64,000 bases of DNA from Eremomyces bilateralis CBS 781.70. Its lineage: Eukaryota > Ascomycota > Dothideomycetes > Eremomycetales > Eremomycetaceae. The number at the start of each line of letters is the position of its first letter. Within the stretch, counting starts at the first letter, position 1. Positions 1 to 11,000 of this stretch are shown piece by piece. The DNA lies in NCBI RefSeq assembly GCF_010015585.1, contig NW_022985080.1, positions 219,788 to 283,787 of the forward strand, read 5' to 3'. The notes under the pieces were generated by a model. The model ran no database searches and was not told the DNA's origin. It saw only the letters and a list, made by a program, of their open reading frames with translations. The position numbers were made by a program, and so were the translations under genes.

Positions 1-1118
1 ATTCGATTGGAGCTATTAAGTTGTCGATTAGTTGACAGGACATTCTCCGGAAAACCACCAGCACTGCATAATAGGCAAAATTTAGTTTGGGAAGAAGCTT
101 TCTATTGCTCAGTATATGTAGCTTGTCAAGTTAAGGAGCCCCTTCTTCCCCTTCCGACAAATCGACAATCTGGAGCATGATAATAGTGCTTGACTAAATC
201 GAACCATCCTCCCAAAGTCAAGGATCACATCCATGTATGTACAAGAAAAAAAATCCGTCGGCACAGTGCAGCTCGTCGCATCTGCAACGCTAGACCACAC
301 CACCGAGCATATCTTCAAAGAAAATAACAGATGAGCCAACCCCCAATCCTAGGGACGGGGACGCCTTGCATCAACTATACACAGCTCATCTTCCTCGTAC
401 GCTTGTTATCAAACTCGGAAAAACACCATCCGCCGAGCCCTCCGTTCGCACCGCCGCGCCAGGGTCCGAAGATACAATCGCAGGTGAGCAGTGCTGGAGG
501 CAAGGTTATGGACGGTGGAGCGAGCGATCACACCCAATAAGTCCGGCGAGCGCACCGACGCGACGCCTCCTGGACGCGCATCCGTTGCGGTTGTCCAGTT
601 TCCGCGGAGATGCTCACGCGGAAAGGGAAACAGGAAAGGATGGGTCGACGGGAGGGCGAGGGTCAGTGCGGTAGGTCGCGGGATGGAAAGGGCGAGGAGT
701 ACCGTAGACATACCGCGGAGGGGTCTCAGGATTTCTGGGGCAGGCTTTGGAGAGGGGGGGTTGGGGCGACGCGTCCGAGGAGAAAGGTGGGCCGGGTCGC
801 CGTGCTCCAGAGCGAGCCCGCGGAAATGGGAAACGCGTCCAACGCACAACGCGCAAGATGCAGCAACATAACGCAATAAGCCTCCGAAAACGCAAAGGGA
901 CCATACGGCGTGGAAGAGGCCGGAGCCGTCAATCCCACGGCCGTTCTCAGCAAAATGAAAACCTCAGCAACCCAGATATCAGGCATATGCAAGCTCGACT
1001 TGAAATGACGCGCAGATCTGTGGGGTATATATCGCAGGGAAAGGCAAAAAATCAAAATCAACCGCATAATGTTTGTGGAACTATCCTATTGAAAGCAAAA
1101 TCTGAACGTGGTCGTTCA
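1..1118. other. Intergenic, 3' of PRM1
   Basis: No gene could be supported. Positions about 420-960 are GC-rich and open in several frames on both strands, but the translations are arginine/proline-rich and overlap one another, and no splice pattern links them. The flanks are AT-richer. Confidence 0.5.
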
Positions 1119-3407
1119 TCACACCCATCCTTCTCGCTCTCCCTGCACGCTTTTCCGTGTCAAGCTCCGCGACGTCGTCCCACGCCCGACCGGGACCCGT
1201 AGAAATTTCTCGCCGATGGTGTCGAATATTGCGCGCGTGTTGCGCGTCTCGGACGTATTATCGGAGGTGTACGGGCTATCGTTCGGGTGGCGCGGGAATT
1301 CGCGGGACTCCAATGTGTATGGAGCATAGGGGTTAACGCCGACGTCCTTGAGATCTCGAGTGTAGGTGGGTGGAGCGGGGGTGTCGTCGGACGTGTATGC
1401 CGCGCCAGGTTGTTTAGCGCGAGTCCCATCGGTGACGCCGGACCATCCTGGATAAGTTTGGCCACCCTCTCCTCGCATTTTGTCGTGGCGGACGACGAGG
1501 ATGACGGTGCGGATGGTACCGATGAGGACGATGAGGACCCACACGAGGAGTATCATAGTCGAGATGATGGCTTCTTGTCGGATGGCAGATGCAAGTTTGT
1601 CGGTGACGCGGAAGACAGCCGCAGAAATATCGTCGTGCCCGCTGCCAGGATTGGCGAGGAGCTGGTCGTCGTCTTTGGAGTCAGAGACCGAAGCGAGAGC
1701 TCCAAGAGAGAACGTATCGTTAGCAAGCTGTGGGAAGTTGATGTGCGCATTGTCGTGGACCCAGGTAAGACCTTGCTGAACGCCTTGAACTTTGAGTCCG
1801 ATCAGGCAGTTGAATACTTCCTTGACCGGGTCGAAAAGGATCGTGCCGCCAAATGTATCGTTGAGCGCGCCGATAGTCTTGTCGATAAAGACATTCAGAG
1901 TGTCGTTGACTGCATCCGTGGAGGTCTTCACCCACCCAAAAAGCTCTTGGTTGAGATGATCGCTCTCGTTCCGGATCGCCGCGTTGGTGCCAACAGACCA
2001 TTGTAGGGACGCGTTGTTCAACGAGCCGACCACTTTATTTGTGAAGGCGCCAACTTGAGCAGTTAGGCCGGGAACCTGTCTCTCGAGAGATTTGAGGAGG
2101 ATGTATTGGCACAAGCAAGCGAACAGGCCTGCAAGACCGAGAGAAAGGACAAAGAGTGCTGGAGTCGTGGTTGGGTAGGCAACACACCAGCGGACTAGGG
2201 TCTGATGGCGGCGAGAGCTTGTCTTGCTTGCTAGCCATAGGCCAAACTGAGAAGTGTAGGGTCGAGATGCCATGTACACAGCATCCATGGGGTCAACTGC
2301 TTCTTTTTGTAGTCGTTCGGCCCGCTCTTTCATTTGTCTCCACTTCTGGATTTCTCGCCATGCCATCGGAACGCAGGCAAGGATTGCAGCAGTGATGAGT
2401 ACTCCAAGGAAGACCTTCTTAGCAATGGATTCGATCCGCACAAGGCCGTCGAAGAAGTCGTTGATGTCGTTGTTGTCAGTACAGAAGCTCAGTTTTTCTT
2501 TGGCTGCGACCGGCAACAAGGAACCATCGAAGGCGTAGGTACCCATGTTGTCCTTGATGACTTTTTTGAGCTGTTCGAACGGGAATCGAATCGCAGTTTC
2601 GGTGAAGTTCTTGACATCGTCAAACGTGGGAATCGCGGCGTTCAGCCGGTCGAGTTCATTGGTGAGATCTCCCGGTAGTTTGAGATTCCGCACATCGGCG
2701 ATTTGCTGGTCCAGATTGAGTTCAGGCTTTTCTGTTACGGTATTTCCAATGAGCGGAATGCCCTGGATTTTGCTGAGGAACCCGTTCAGGAGATCCTCAA
2801 AACCCTGGGTAGCATCGGACAAGCTATCACCTAATTTTCCTAGGCTCTCGTTCATAAATTCCTGGACCTCCTTGATCAGTGCGGTAGCGGCACGCAGGCT
2901 GCCAGTTACAACTAGGGTGATAAGGCAGAGGTAGGTGTTGGTCAGCATGCCGATGACGAACACGACAAGTTCTTCAACACCGGTGACGGTCATCGTGACC
3001 ATGGACATGAGGGCATTCACGGATTTTTCGATGCCGCTTGCAGTCATTTTGTTGACTCCTTTCGACATGTAATGGGGCATCGAAGCCATGGAGCTGCCGA
3101 CGGTCTCCACGCTTGTGCATGCAGAGAGTGCTTGGCGACGGGCAGAGTCAAGCCCATCGTCGATAGATCCGATCGCGAGGAGGGTGCGAATGAGAACGAG
3201 GATTAGTAGGATAGTCCATCGGTTGATCCAGACCTGAGAAAGCCTTGCTTGCAGGCCCAGATATGGGGTGAGGTATGGTGTTTGGTTCGGAGTCGGTCGT
3301 GGCGCATCTTGTGGGGCGTAGTAGTCTCGCATCTCATGATCGCCAGCGGAGAGAGATGGAGGTATGGCCGGAAAGGTTTGCTGTTGGTTCTTCTCGGCGG
3401 AAGACAT
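1119..3407 (-). CDS. PRM1: Plasma membrane fusion protein Prm1
   Basis: Prm1 is a multispanning plasma-membrane protein that helps bilayers fuse when mating cells or fusing hyphae have degraded the wall between them. This is a single-exon gene of 762 residues, within the usual size range for filamentous fungi. Hydrophobic segments lie near residues 64-82, 148-168, 331-349, 416-438 and 614-640. Between them are long amphipathic extracellular loops with several Asn-X-Ser/Thr sites (for example around NNAS, NDT and NES), the arrangement seen in the Prm1 family. The N-terminus is proline-rich and short. The C-terminal tail after about residue 645 is polar and probably cytosolic. The start at 3407 is the first ATG and precedes a typical Prm1 N-terminus (PYLTPYLGLQARLSQVWINR). 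A TGAAACA heptamer, the Ste12 pheromone-response core, lies at 3891-3897, about 480 bp upstream. Identity rests on the overall family pattern I recognise. Confidence 0.9.
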   Translation of the reverse strand: MSSAEKNQQQTFPAIPPSLSAGDHEMRDYYAPQDAPRPTPNQTPYLTPYLGLQARLSQVWINRWTILLILVLIRTLLAIGSIDDGLDSARRQALSACTSVETVGSSMASMPHYMSKGVNKMTASGIEKSVNALMSMVTMTVTGVEELVVFVIGMLTNTYLCLITLVVTGSLRAATALIKEVQEFMNESLGKLGDSLSDATQGFEDLLNGFLSKIQGIPLIGNTVTEKPELNLDQQIADVRNLKLPGDLTNELDRLNAAIPTFDDVKNFTETAIRFPFEQLKKVIKDNMGTYAFDGSLLPVAAKEKLSFCTDNNDINDFFDGLVRIESIAKKVFLGVLITAAILACVPMAWREIQKWRQMKERAERLQKEAVDPMDAVYMASRPYTSQFGLWLASKTSSRRHQTLVRWCVAYPTTTPALFVLSLGLAGLFACLCQYILLKSLERQVPGLTAQVGAFTNKVVGSLNNASLQWSVGTNAAIRNESDHLNQELFGWVKTSTDAVNDTLNVFIDKTIGALNDTFGGTILFDPVKEVFNCLIGLKVQGVQQGLTWVHDNAHINFPQLANDTFSLGALASVSDSKDDDQLLANPGSGHDDISAAVFRVTDKLASAIRQEAIISTMILLVWVLIVLIGTIRTVILVVRHDKMRGEGGQTYPGWSGVTDGTRAKQPGAAYTSDDTPAPPTYTRDLKDVGVNPYAPYTLESREFPRHPNDSPYTSDNTSETRNTRAIFDTIGEKFLRVPVGRGTTSRSLTRKSVQGEREGWV

Positions 3408-5120
3408 GGTTGAGGGATCGCAAAGAAATGAGGTTCTGCTTGCAGAAAATAGTCTTAGCAGGCCGCCGGCGGCAGTTGTGTATTAAGAGGGAAGCAGTAA
3501 CGGAAAGTGAAAAGGGAAAGGAAGAAGAAAGAGTCAGAGGTTTTGCAAAGTGTGGAAGTGGTGTGTGTGTGATGAATCTTGTATATGGTCTCTCAATTGC
3601 CAAAAGTGTTCACCAAAGAACACCTAGAGATGGAACAATAGGACACCAGGCCAGTCAGGAATTAACAGGATGTATTAACAAGCACAAGTTATTGTTCATG
3701 AATAGACACGTGAATGAGACTCGACTTAAAGAACAAAAGAAACTCGTTCACACATGCATATGCAATTGAGAAGTGGGAGGGCGAGGACAATAGAGAGACT
3801 CAAAGTGAAGTGAAGGGCGTTGACAAGACAATAAAAGGACTGACATACCAAATAAAGACACGACCAAGTCAGCGGCCTCGCGACGGCCACTGAAACAAAG
3901 AGGTCGCCATGGCAGAACCGTTTCAAGGGACCACCAGTCAAACCACGGCTCTATTCTGGGTACACGATGAGGCTCTAGGAGCCGCAGGGTGCTCCCCACA
4001 ATAGGCGCCTGGCGGAGATGCAACAAGTGACTGGCATCCAGTCGTTTTCCTTGTTCCACCAGACAGGACTTGAACGGCCGAGTCAAAGCGATCGAGCTTG
4101 CGACTTCATGTCTTGATTGATCGTTTGAAGTCGCAGTGGTTGGCCTCGAGCGTTCGACCCGCCGTGTCTTGCGACGGTATTTATCCTCCTGCGCGAGTTT
4201 TAGCAACCCGCAGCAGGAACTGAGTCTTCCCCAAACGCACCACCACCTCCGAGCAACCCCAGCGACAGCCGCTGTCGAAGCGAAGGCCTCGATGGGCTGT
4301 TGCTGGTATCTCGAAGCTGGTGGGCGCGTGGTTCACGACATCGCAAGGGGACGACTTGGAGGTGGCGAAAGCACAGCTGCAGATTCGTTGTCGAGAAGTC
4401 GCCCAAAGATTTGAATGAATTCGACGTTGGGTAGACGACGGTTTTGTAGCCGGGGTCTGGGGAAGCCGCCGCCGGCGCCACAGTCGATTTGCAGCAGAGC
4501 CTTTCTAGTTCGTTCCCTGTTTTGATGCCGCCACTATCGACGTCATCCTTCAGTTGATGCTGTGTTTTACTATGTAGAAATTCATCGACCTGGAGTGTTC
4601 TAAGTTCGGCCTTCTAAGTTCTAACTAAGAATTATCATGTCTATCTCCTGTGCATCGTATTCGGCCTAATATTGAACGCCTACTAAGTGCCTAAACCCCA
4701 TTGTCACAATAGTTGTCATCCGTTCAATCACCGGGATGGCTGCAACACTGTCCAACCGAGAGTGGTCACCAGATCCGTCTCAATGTTTCACAGATCTCCT
4801 ACTTGAATGGTCGATACGTGATGGCAGGGAGGAGAAGGCGAACTGAAGCCGAACCAATCGTTGAGCATTGGAGATCCCCGTCCGTGTCGCGTGGCTGCGG
4901 CGAAGCGCTTCCAGAAACATCTTGTCAAGCTTCAAATCGCCAGTAGCCAATAGTTGAGGCCAACTACCCAAACCCCAAACCTAATGGATGGGCAGTACAA
5001 GGTCCAAACAGTTTCGCAACTCAAAGAAGACCTGACTTTTAATCATTATTATTAACATGAATGAGTAGAAATGAAGATGTCGCAAATCATGGCACAGTCA
5101 GTGCAAGACAACCGTCATCT
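3408..5120. other. Intergenic upstream of PRM1
   Basis: No convincing gene is seen. Positions 3890-4490 are GC-rich and open in several frames, without recognisable protein motifs. The rest (3520-3880 and 4500-5120) is AT-rich. A Ste12-like TGAAACA lies at 3891. This stretch separates PRM1 from the receptor/lipase locus. Confidence 0.5.
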
Positions 5121-5124
5121 GTGA

Positions 5125-5665
5125 ACAATTGATGCCTTAGATCCATCAAATCATGATTTATTCTTCACAGTACAGCATGTCACTTAGGAAACTATATCAG
5201 TAATAGAACAGAGTCATATCTCTATTCTATAGATCTTTTCTATGCATCCTCCCTTTAAAGCGCATGTAAAATGAGCCTCTTTTGCTCTTCAAGCCGCTGC
5301 TGGCTTGCTCAGGCATAGCCTCGCTGCTACGCAGAGTACTAGCACCCTCGGTGGGTATCTCTCTAAGCTCCTCATTATCATTGTCAACTGCTGTCCTGCT
5401 TGGTCCTTGTCTTTTCTCCTTTGCCTCTTGTTGCATAGCTGTAAAGTGATTCAGACACGCAATAGTTGTCGGGTGCTGAGAACCGAGCTTCTGCTTGTAG
5501 CCGTTGGATGCTCTCTGGTAGAGCTCGGACGCCTCCTTATATCGGCTGCGCTTGTGTAAAAGATAGGCAAGGCAGTAGACGGAAGTTAGTGTATCAGGAT
5601 GGTCCATTCCAAGCTCCTTCTCCCTCCCTTCCAGCGCTCGCCGGTGAAGCTTCTCCGCCGTCGCT
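5125..5665 (-). repeat. Left arm of inverted repeat (NLR 3' end copy)
   Basis: The reverse complement of this stretch matches 10715-11255 almost base for base. It covers the last two TPR units, the acidic/basic tail, the stop codon and about 75 bp of 3' flank down to the AATAAATCAT stretch; weaker similarity runs a little further. By eye I count about four differences close to the stop codon and a few at the inner edge, so identity is near 99 percent over roughly 500 bp. The arms point in opposite directions and enclose the lipase and receptor genes. Confidence 0.9.
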
Positions 5666-5817
5666 GTTATGAGAGAGTACGCCTGCAGGGTATCGAGATC
5701 GGACCGGCCGAGGGCGCCAGAAGGAATGAGGACTTGGTAAAGAAAAGGGCTCGCCATCGTGGTTGCACCCCACGACAGCAGCGGTTGGGAAAGACAGTCC
5801 GTTAACATATCAGCCAA
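5227..5817 (-). pseudogene. Deleted NLR remnant (NB-ARC tail joined to TPRs)
   Basis: A 196-residue open frame that is a shortened relative of the receptor at 8007-11148. Its middle contains DLDTLQAYSLITAT, which matches the winged-helix region just before the receptor's MHD-type motif (FDTLQAYSLVAVTPET). It then jumps directly to AEKLHRRALEGREKELG, the start of a C-terminal TPR unit. The MHD region, the linker and the early TPRs are therefore absent, consistent with an internal deletion. The last 130 or so residues are nearly identical to the receptor C-terminus. The P-loop and N-terminal motif are absent. The first 40 residues resemble no part of the receptor that I can align. It is most likely a dead duplicate, although the frame is open and a short TPR protein could be made. 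Confidence 0.8.
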
Positions 5818-6111
5818 AACCGATGGGCGAGGAAGGTAGCTTCCCGAATGTCACGCGCGTACTCCGTAGCGAGACAACAATCCAAACTTAGTGCCAACAG
5901 GGTCTCTCTATGCTTTGGCGTGTCGCGCATGAACCTGAAACTGAGCCATCTGTAGCTTGATCTGGTCGTGCCTGGTGAGCCATGCTGCCTTTAATCGCCA
6001 AGCCAGCGCCGAGGTCGTCGCGTACATGAGGTGCCATAATCACTACTTGCATGATTGAAAAATATATAGAAGAATCATGGAAGTTACCACCTACTACTGG
6101 CCGCACCCTGT

Positions 6112-7569
6112 TCATCCACGGAGATCAAAATTAGCCGTTCCGCCAGTGACTTGAGTTCCAGAAATCATCGTGTGGGCAGAAACGGGACCGTTAAAAACAG
6201 ACCCGATGTTCGCAGCCTCTCCGCGACCGCTCTCATTGACGCTAGCAGGTTGAAGAAGCTGCTGGTGTTGCCTTTTCGCGGCATCCTTCTTTTCCTTCCA
6301 TGAATCTTGACTCTCTTCAACCGTATTATACCAGAGCCAAAGCCGATCATGTACTCGCACATAGCCGGCGTCCATAGAAGTCTTGAACTTTGTCATCCCT
6401 GTGTGGGTTGCATGGATGCCATTGTTTGGATACGCCGTGAGGATCGCTGATTGCTTTGGTACTATCTGCAAGAGCTTAGGACTAGAATTCGGTTGCAGAA
6501 GATATTGGAGGAGTGGCATACCTCGCCGAGCCCAGGGTATCCGACTTCCTCATAAAAGCAAAAGATATTGATATATTTGCTGTCGTTTCTGCTTCGGTCG
6601 TCAAGCATGGTATGGAACTCTTGTTGGACCGCGGCGAGCATCTCAGAGCCTGGCTGCAAGACTCCTACAATCTCGGAGTTGGTTTTGCGCAGCAGATTTG
6701 AAAGTTTCGAGATTGGATGCCCCCAATTTGCAAGATTCGACCCGAGGTGTGGAGTACCCATGAACGCAATCGCTACGGTGCTTTCAAGCAAGTCCTTAGC
6801 ATGCTGTTCAGCCGAGCCGCGTGAGACAAGAAGTGCCTGCACTGGGGTATTAATGAACTGGCGGCTGGTGAATATCTTGGAGGGTGACTCGCCTGCTCAG
6901 CAACCAATCCACCAAGGCTGTGCGCAACGAAGATCAGGGGGCGAAGGTTCTGTTACTTGAGTCAGTGTTTGCTAACGGCCTTCCAACGATATATATCGGC
7001 TACTTCGGCGACAGCTCTTTTCAGCTCTTTTCAGCTCTTTCGACATGCATCACATTCAAAGATCGTAAATGACGGGTATGTGTGCCGGGACGACACTCTT
7101 GCGTTGCTAGAGCTATTGGTTTAATTTGCGCCGCAACGAGTCTTACAGAATCTGTCCTTTTCCTCCGCATAGCCAGATCCTCAGCTAAAGCTTTCCCATG
7201 GTCTCTCAGTGTGCCGTTTCCGGCCGTGCTCAATCCTCGAACGATATCGGCATCGTACCCAAACGTGATGACTCGCGCCTTTGGGAGATCTTTTGCGAGT
7301 AGATCCTTTGGCCAGAACACGTTGGCGGTCCTGTCGGTCCAAGTCGATTCGCGATTGCCGGTTAAACCGTGGACGAAAACGATGCTGGTTTTGCTGGTTG
7401 GCGGAGTTAATGAGGTATGCTAGATCGCTTACTCGATAATATCATCAGCGTTCTCGGATAACGTTTGAAGGCCATATTCTCCAACCGTTGAGAATAGCTC
7501 ATCTGTTGGGGGTTCAGCAAGAGCAGCCTGGGCACCTCCTTTGCCCTTCAACCGCTTCAAGAACTCCAT
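6112..7569 (-). CDS. SesB-like lipase with C-terminal amyloid-type motif
   Basis: An alpha/beta-hydrolase of the fungal SesB-like family, predicted to act as the effector of the adjacent receptor. Five exons (7569-7433, 7384-7147, 6949-6889, 6841-6522, 6465-6112) give 369 residues with no internal stop. The introns are 48, 197, 47 and 56 nt. The first exon carries EYGLQTLSENADDI and splices to IVFVHGLTGNRESTW (residues 47-61, the oxyanion HG). The nucleophile elbow is VAHSLGG with Ser136. Further family motifs are IAFMGTPHLGS and IVPKQSAIL, and the likely catalytic His lies in GIHATHTGMTKF. A charged, glutamine-rich linker follows. The last 32 residues are glycine-rich: IGSVFNGPVSAHTMISG followed by TQVTGGTANFDLRG. 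This resembles the sigma/SesB-type amyloid motif and matches the neighbour's N-terminus. The start at 7569 is inferred; an in-frame upstream extension (to about 7716) also exists. Confidence 0.83.
7014..7045. repeat. Tandem CTTTTCAG repeat in lipase intron 2
   Basis: About three copies of a unit close to 10-11 bp (AGCTCTTTTC) lie within the 197-nt second intron of the lipase gene. The intron is much longer than the others in the gene. Confidence 0.7.
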
Positions 7570-8006
7570 ATATTGAATGAAACCGGTCGAGACAGCTTGC
7601 AACTTCGTAAATTGCTGAGTTGGAAAGAAGGTAGAGGACAAAATGCAATCATGCTCTCCATCGGAAGCTATGTTCGACGGAGTCAACTCCGCCCCAAAGC
7701 ATGTGGGGCCTTTCACTCCGAGACTCTAGCGGCTAGCGGCCAGCGGGGAGCGGGCTACGGCCTACGGGCTGCGGGCCTGCGGAGTGCGGGTGCGCTGTGC
7801 GGCTTCATGGTGCACGCATGGACTATAAACTCGATTGGAGACTGGAGAGCGCTGTAACGACTGGTATCGGGCCGATAATATTCCGGCACAGCCTCAACTT
7901 TGATGAGCTCCGAAGACTGGACTGATAAATGATAAAACGGCGAGGCGCCATACGTAGTACTGTGGGCGTCCGGTCCCTCCTTAACTGCTACTTTGAGTGC
8001 GAATAG
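7570..8006. promoter_or_regulatory. Divergent intergenic promoter of lipase/NLR pair
   Basis: About 440 bp separate the two inferred start codons, so both genes must take their promoters from here. Positions 7728-7805 hold a GC-rich, degenerate tandem array of short units (variants of TAGCGGC, GCGGGCTAC and GCGGGC), unlike the flanking sequence. A shared bidirectional promoter is an inference from the arrangement. No defined factor site was recognised. Confidence 0.5.
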
Positions 8007-11000
8007 ATGTCCATAAGAAGCACCTCGCCTGCCTCGTATCTGAGTCATCCGAGTCAAAGCATGCAGCAAACGAGTGAATTTACTGGTGGCATTCATGGTG
8101 ACACCGTCATTGCCGGGACGACCACTGCGGCTGGCGGGACGACGAACTTCATTATTTCAAGTGAGCGCACCATGGGGTTCATGACTGTCTAATATCTATT
8201 ATCTATGCTTAAACCAGCGCACAGACGAGCCGAGCCGAAAACGCAAGCCTTTCTCCGCCGTCCCGTTCGCCCCAGACCCAGACTTCGTCGACCGGCCTGA
8301 TACTCTAGCGTGGATCCACGACAAGTGTGCAAGATCGGGCGCTCGCGCCGCGCTCGTCGGTCTAGGCGGCGTAGGGTATGTCAATGTCCGCTTATTGCGT
8401 TAGCAGGCTAACAGCTGGTAGAAAGTCGCAAATAGCCATCCGATACTGCCACGAGATCCGCGATACATCGCCGCAAACGTCCGTCTACTGGGTGCACGCC
8501 AGCACTAAGGCCCGGTTCGAAGAAGCGTACAGAGACATTGCAGACCGGCTGGAGCTTCCAGGGCGAGAGAATCCGAAGGCCGACATTTTACGGCTGGTCC
8601 GCAACTGGCTGTGCGAGGAGACAAACGGCCAATGGACGATGATCCTGGACAACGTCGATAACCTCGAGACCTTCTTCCCGTCGCGAGACGGTAAGAAAGA
8701 CGAGCCGTCGAGAAGCCCGCCGGCATCGCTGGCGGCTTACCTCCCGCAAAGCCGGAACGGATCGATCCTGATCACTTCTAGGAACAAGGATGCAGCAGCC
8801 AGACTAGCAGGAGGCTACAAGAATATCAAGGAGGTACGGGCAATTAACGAGACCCAAGGCCTACAGCTCCTCCGGAACAAGCTGCAGGACGCGTTAACCG
8901 ACGACGCAATTGATCTGCTATGTGCTCTCGATTATATCCCTCTTGCAATCACCCAGGCCGCTGCATACATCAACCGGCGAGCTCGAATGACGATCTCTAA
9001 GTACCTCGACGAGTTTCGTAGAAACAACAACAAGAGAGAAAATCTCCTAAATTGGGATACAGGCGATATCCGTAGGGACGACAGTGCATCTAACTCGGTA
9101 GTAACGACGTGGCAGATGTCGTTTGAGCGTATTCGTGAAGAAAGGCCTTCTGCTACAGACTTGCTGTCGCTTATGAGCTTCTTTAACCCGCAAGGAATTC
9201 CAGAGTCAATACTTCGAAGGCATAATAGGACAGCCAGTAGGATAGTGGCAAAATCAGGCTGCGAGGACGAGGCTAACAATAAATTCGACGAAGACTTTGA
9301 TACCTTACAAGCTTACTCCCTTGTTGCTGTGACACCCGAGACTGACGCGTGTGAGATGCACGCCCTGGTACAGTTCTGCACACAAGTCTGGCTGTCGTCG
9401 TTTAGCGATGCGGAGTGGTGGAAGCAACAATTCGTACAATTAATGGCACGAGAGCTGCCTACCGGCGAGTTTAAGAACTGGGCGAAGTGCCAGCAACTGC
9501 TTCCGCACGTTGAATCGTTGTATAACGCTGAGCCGGTGACTGACGAGTCCGTAAAGGACTGGGCTCAGATTCTTACAAATGCTGCGTGGTATATGTGGAT
9601 GATAGGGAGGTATAAGACAGGACAAGACATAGCAGCAAAGGCACTTAAGGCTAGAGAAAGAGTGTATGGAGAAGATGATCGATTAACACTAGATAGTGTT
9701 AACCTTCTAGCGTTGGTGCTGAGCTATCAGGGGAAGTACTCGGAGGCAGAGAAGCTTCACCGGAAAGCGCTAGAAGGAAGGGAGAAAGAGCTAGGTGTAC
9801 AGCACCCAGATACGCAGATCAGCATAGGCAATTTGTCTACTGTGCTAGAGCGCCGAGGGAAATTCGAAGAAGCTGAGACTTTGAAACGACGAGTATTGGA
9901 GGCTCATGAGAAGGATTTGGGGCCACGACACCCTCATACANNNNNNNNNNNNNNNNNNNNNNNNNNNNNNNNNNNNNNNNNNNNNNNNNNNNNNNNNNNN
10001 NNNNNNNNNNNNNNNNNNNNNNNNNNNNNNNNNNNNNNNNNNNNNNNNNNNNNNNNNNNNNNNNNNNNNNNNNNNNNNNNNNNNNNNNNNNNNNNNNNNN
10101 NNNNNNNNNNNNNNNNNNNNNNNNNNNNNNNNNNNNNNNNNNNNNNNNNNNNNNNNNNNNNNNNNNNNNNNNNNNNNNNNNNNNNNNNNNNNNNNNNNNN
10201 AAATTCGAAGAAGCTGAGACTTTGAAACGACGAGTATTGGAGGCTCATGAGAAGGATTTGGGGCCACGACACCCTCATACACTGACGAGTATAAGCCTCC
10301 TGGCATCAGTGCTAGCAAGCCGGGGGAAGTACTCGGAGGCGGAGAAGCTGAACCGGCGAGCGGTGGAAGGGATGGAGAAGGAGCTGGGTGTACAGCACCC
10401 AGATACGCTGACGAGCGTGGACAACCTGGCGGGCGCGCTGCAAGGTCAGGGGAAGTACTCGGAGGCGGAGAAGCTTCACCGGAGAGCGCTGGAAGGAAGG
10501 GAGAAAGAGCTGGGTATACAGCACCCAGATACGCAGATCAGCATAGGCAATTTGTCTACTGTGCTAGAGTGCCGAGGGAAATTCGAAGAAGCTGAGATTT
10601 TGAAACGACGACTATTGGAGGCTCATGAGAAGGATTTGGGGCCACGACACCCTCATACACTGACGAGTATAAGCCTCCTGGCATCAGTACTAGCAAGCCA
10701 GGGGAAGTACTCGGAGGCGGAGGGGCTTCACCGGCGAGCGCTGGAAGAGAGGGAGAAGGAGCTTGGAATGGACCATCCTGATACACTAACTTCCGTCTAC
10801 TGCCTTGCCTATCTTTTACACAAGCGCAGCCGATATAAGGAGGCGTCCGAGCTCTACCAGAGAGCATCCAACGGCTACAAGCAGAAGCTCGGTTCTCAGC
10901 ACCCGACAACTATTGCGTGTCTGAATCACTTTACAGCTATGCAACAAGAGGCAAAGGAGAAAAGACAAGGACCAAGCAGGACAGCAGTTGACAATGATAA

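Noticed and set aside
409-904. Several overlapping frames of 90-155 codons on both strands
   Set aside because: Effect of high GC; no motif and no consistent exon structure.
3748-4481. Overlapping open frames upstream of PRM1
   Set aside because: GC-rich DNA open in several frames, with no recognised domain; could be a relic but cannot be shown.
9941-10225. Apparent frameshift of the receptor across the N run
   Set aside because: The frame differs on the two sides, but a gap of Ns has no reliable length. Both flanks read clean TPR units, so no real frameshift is claimed.
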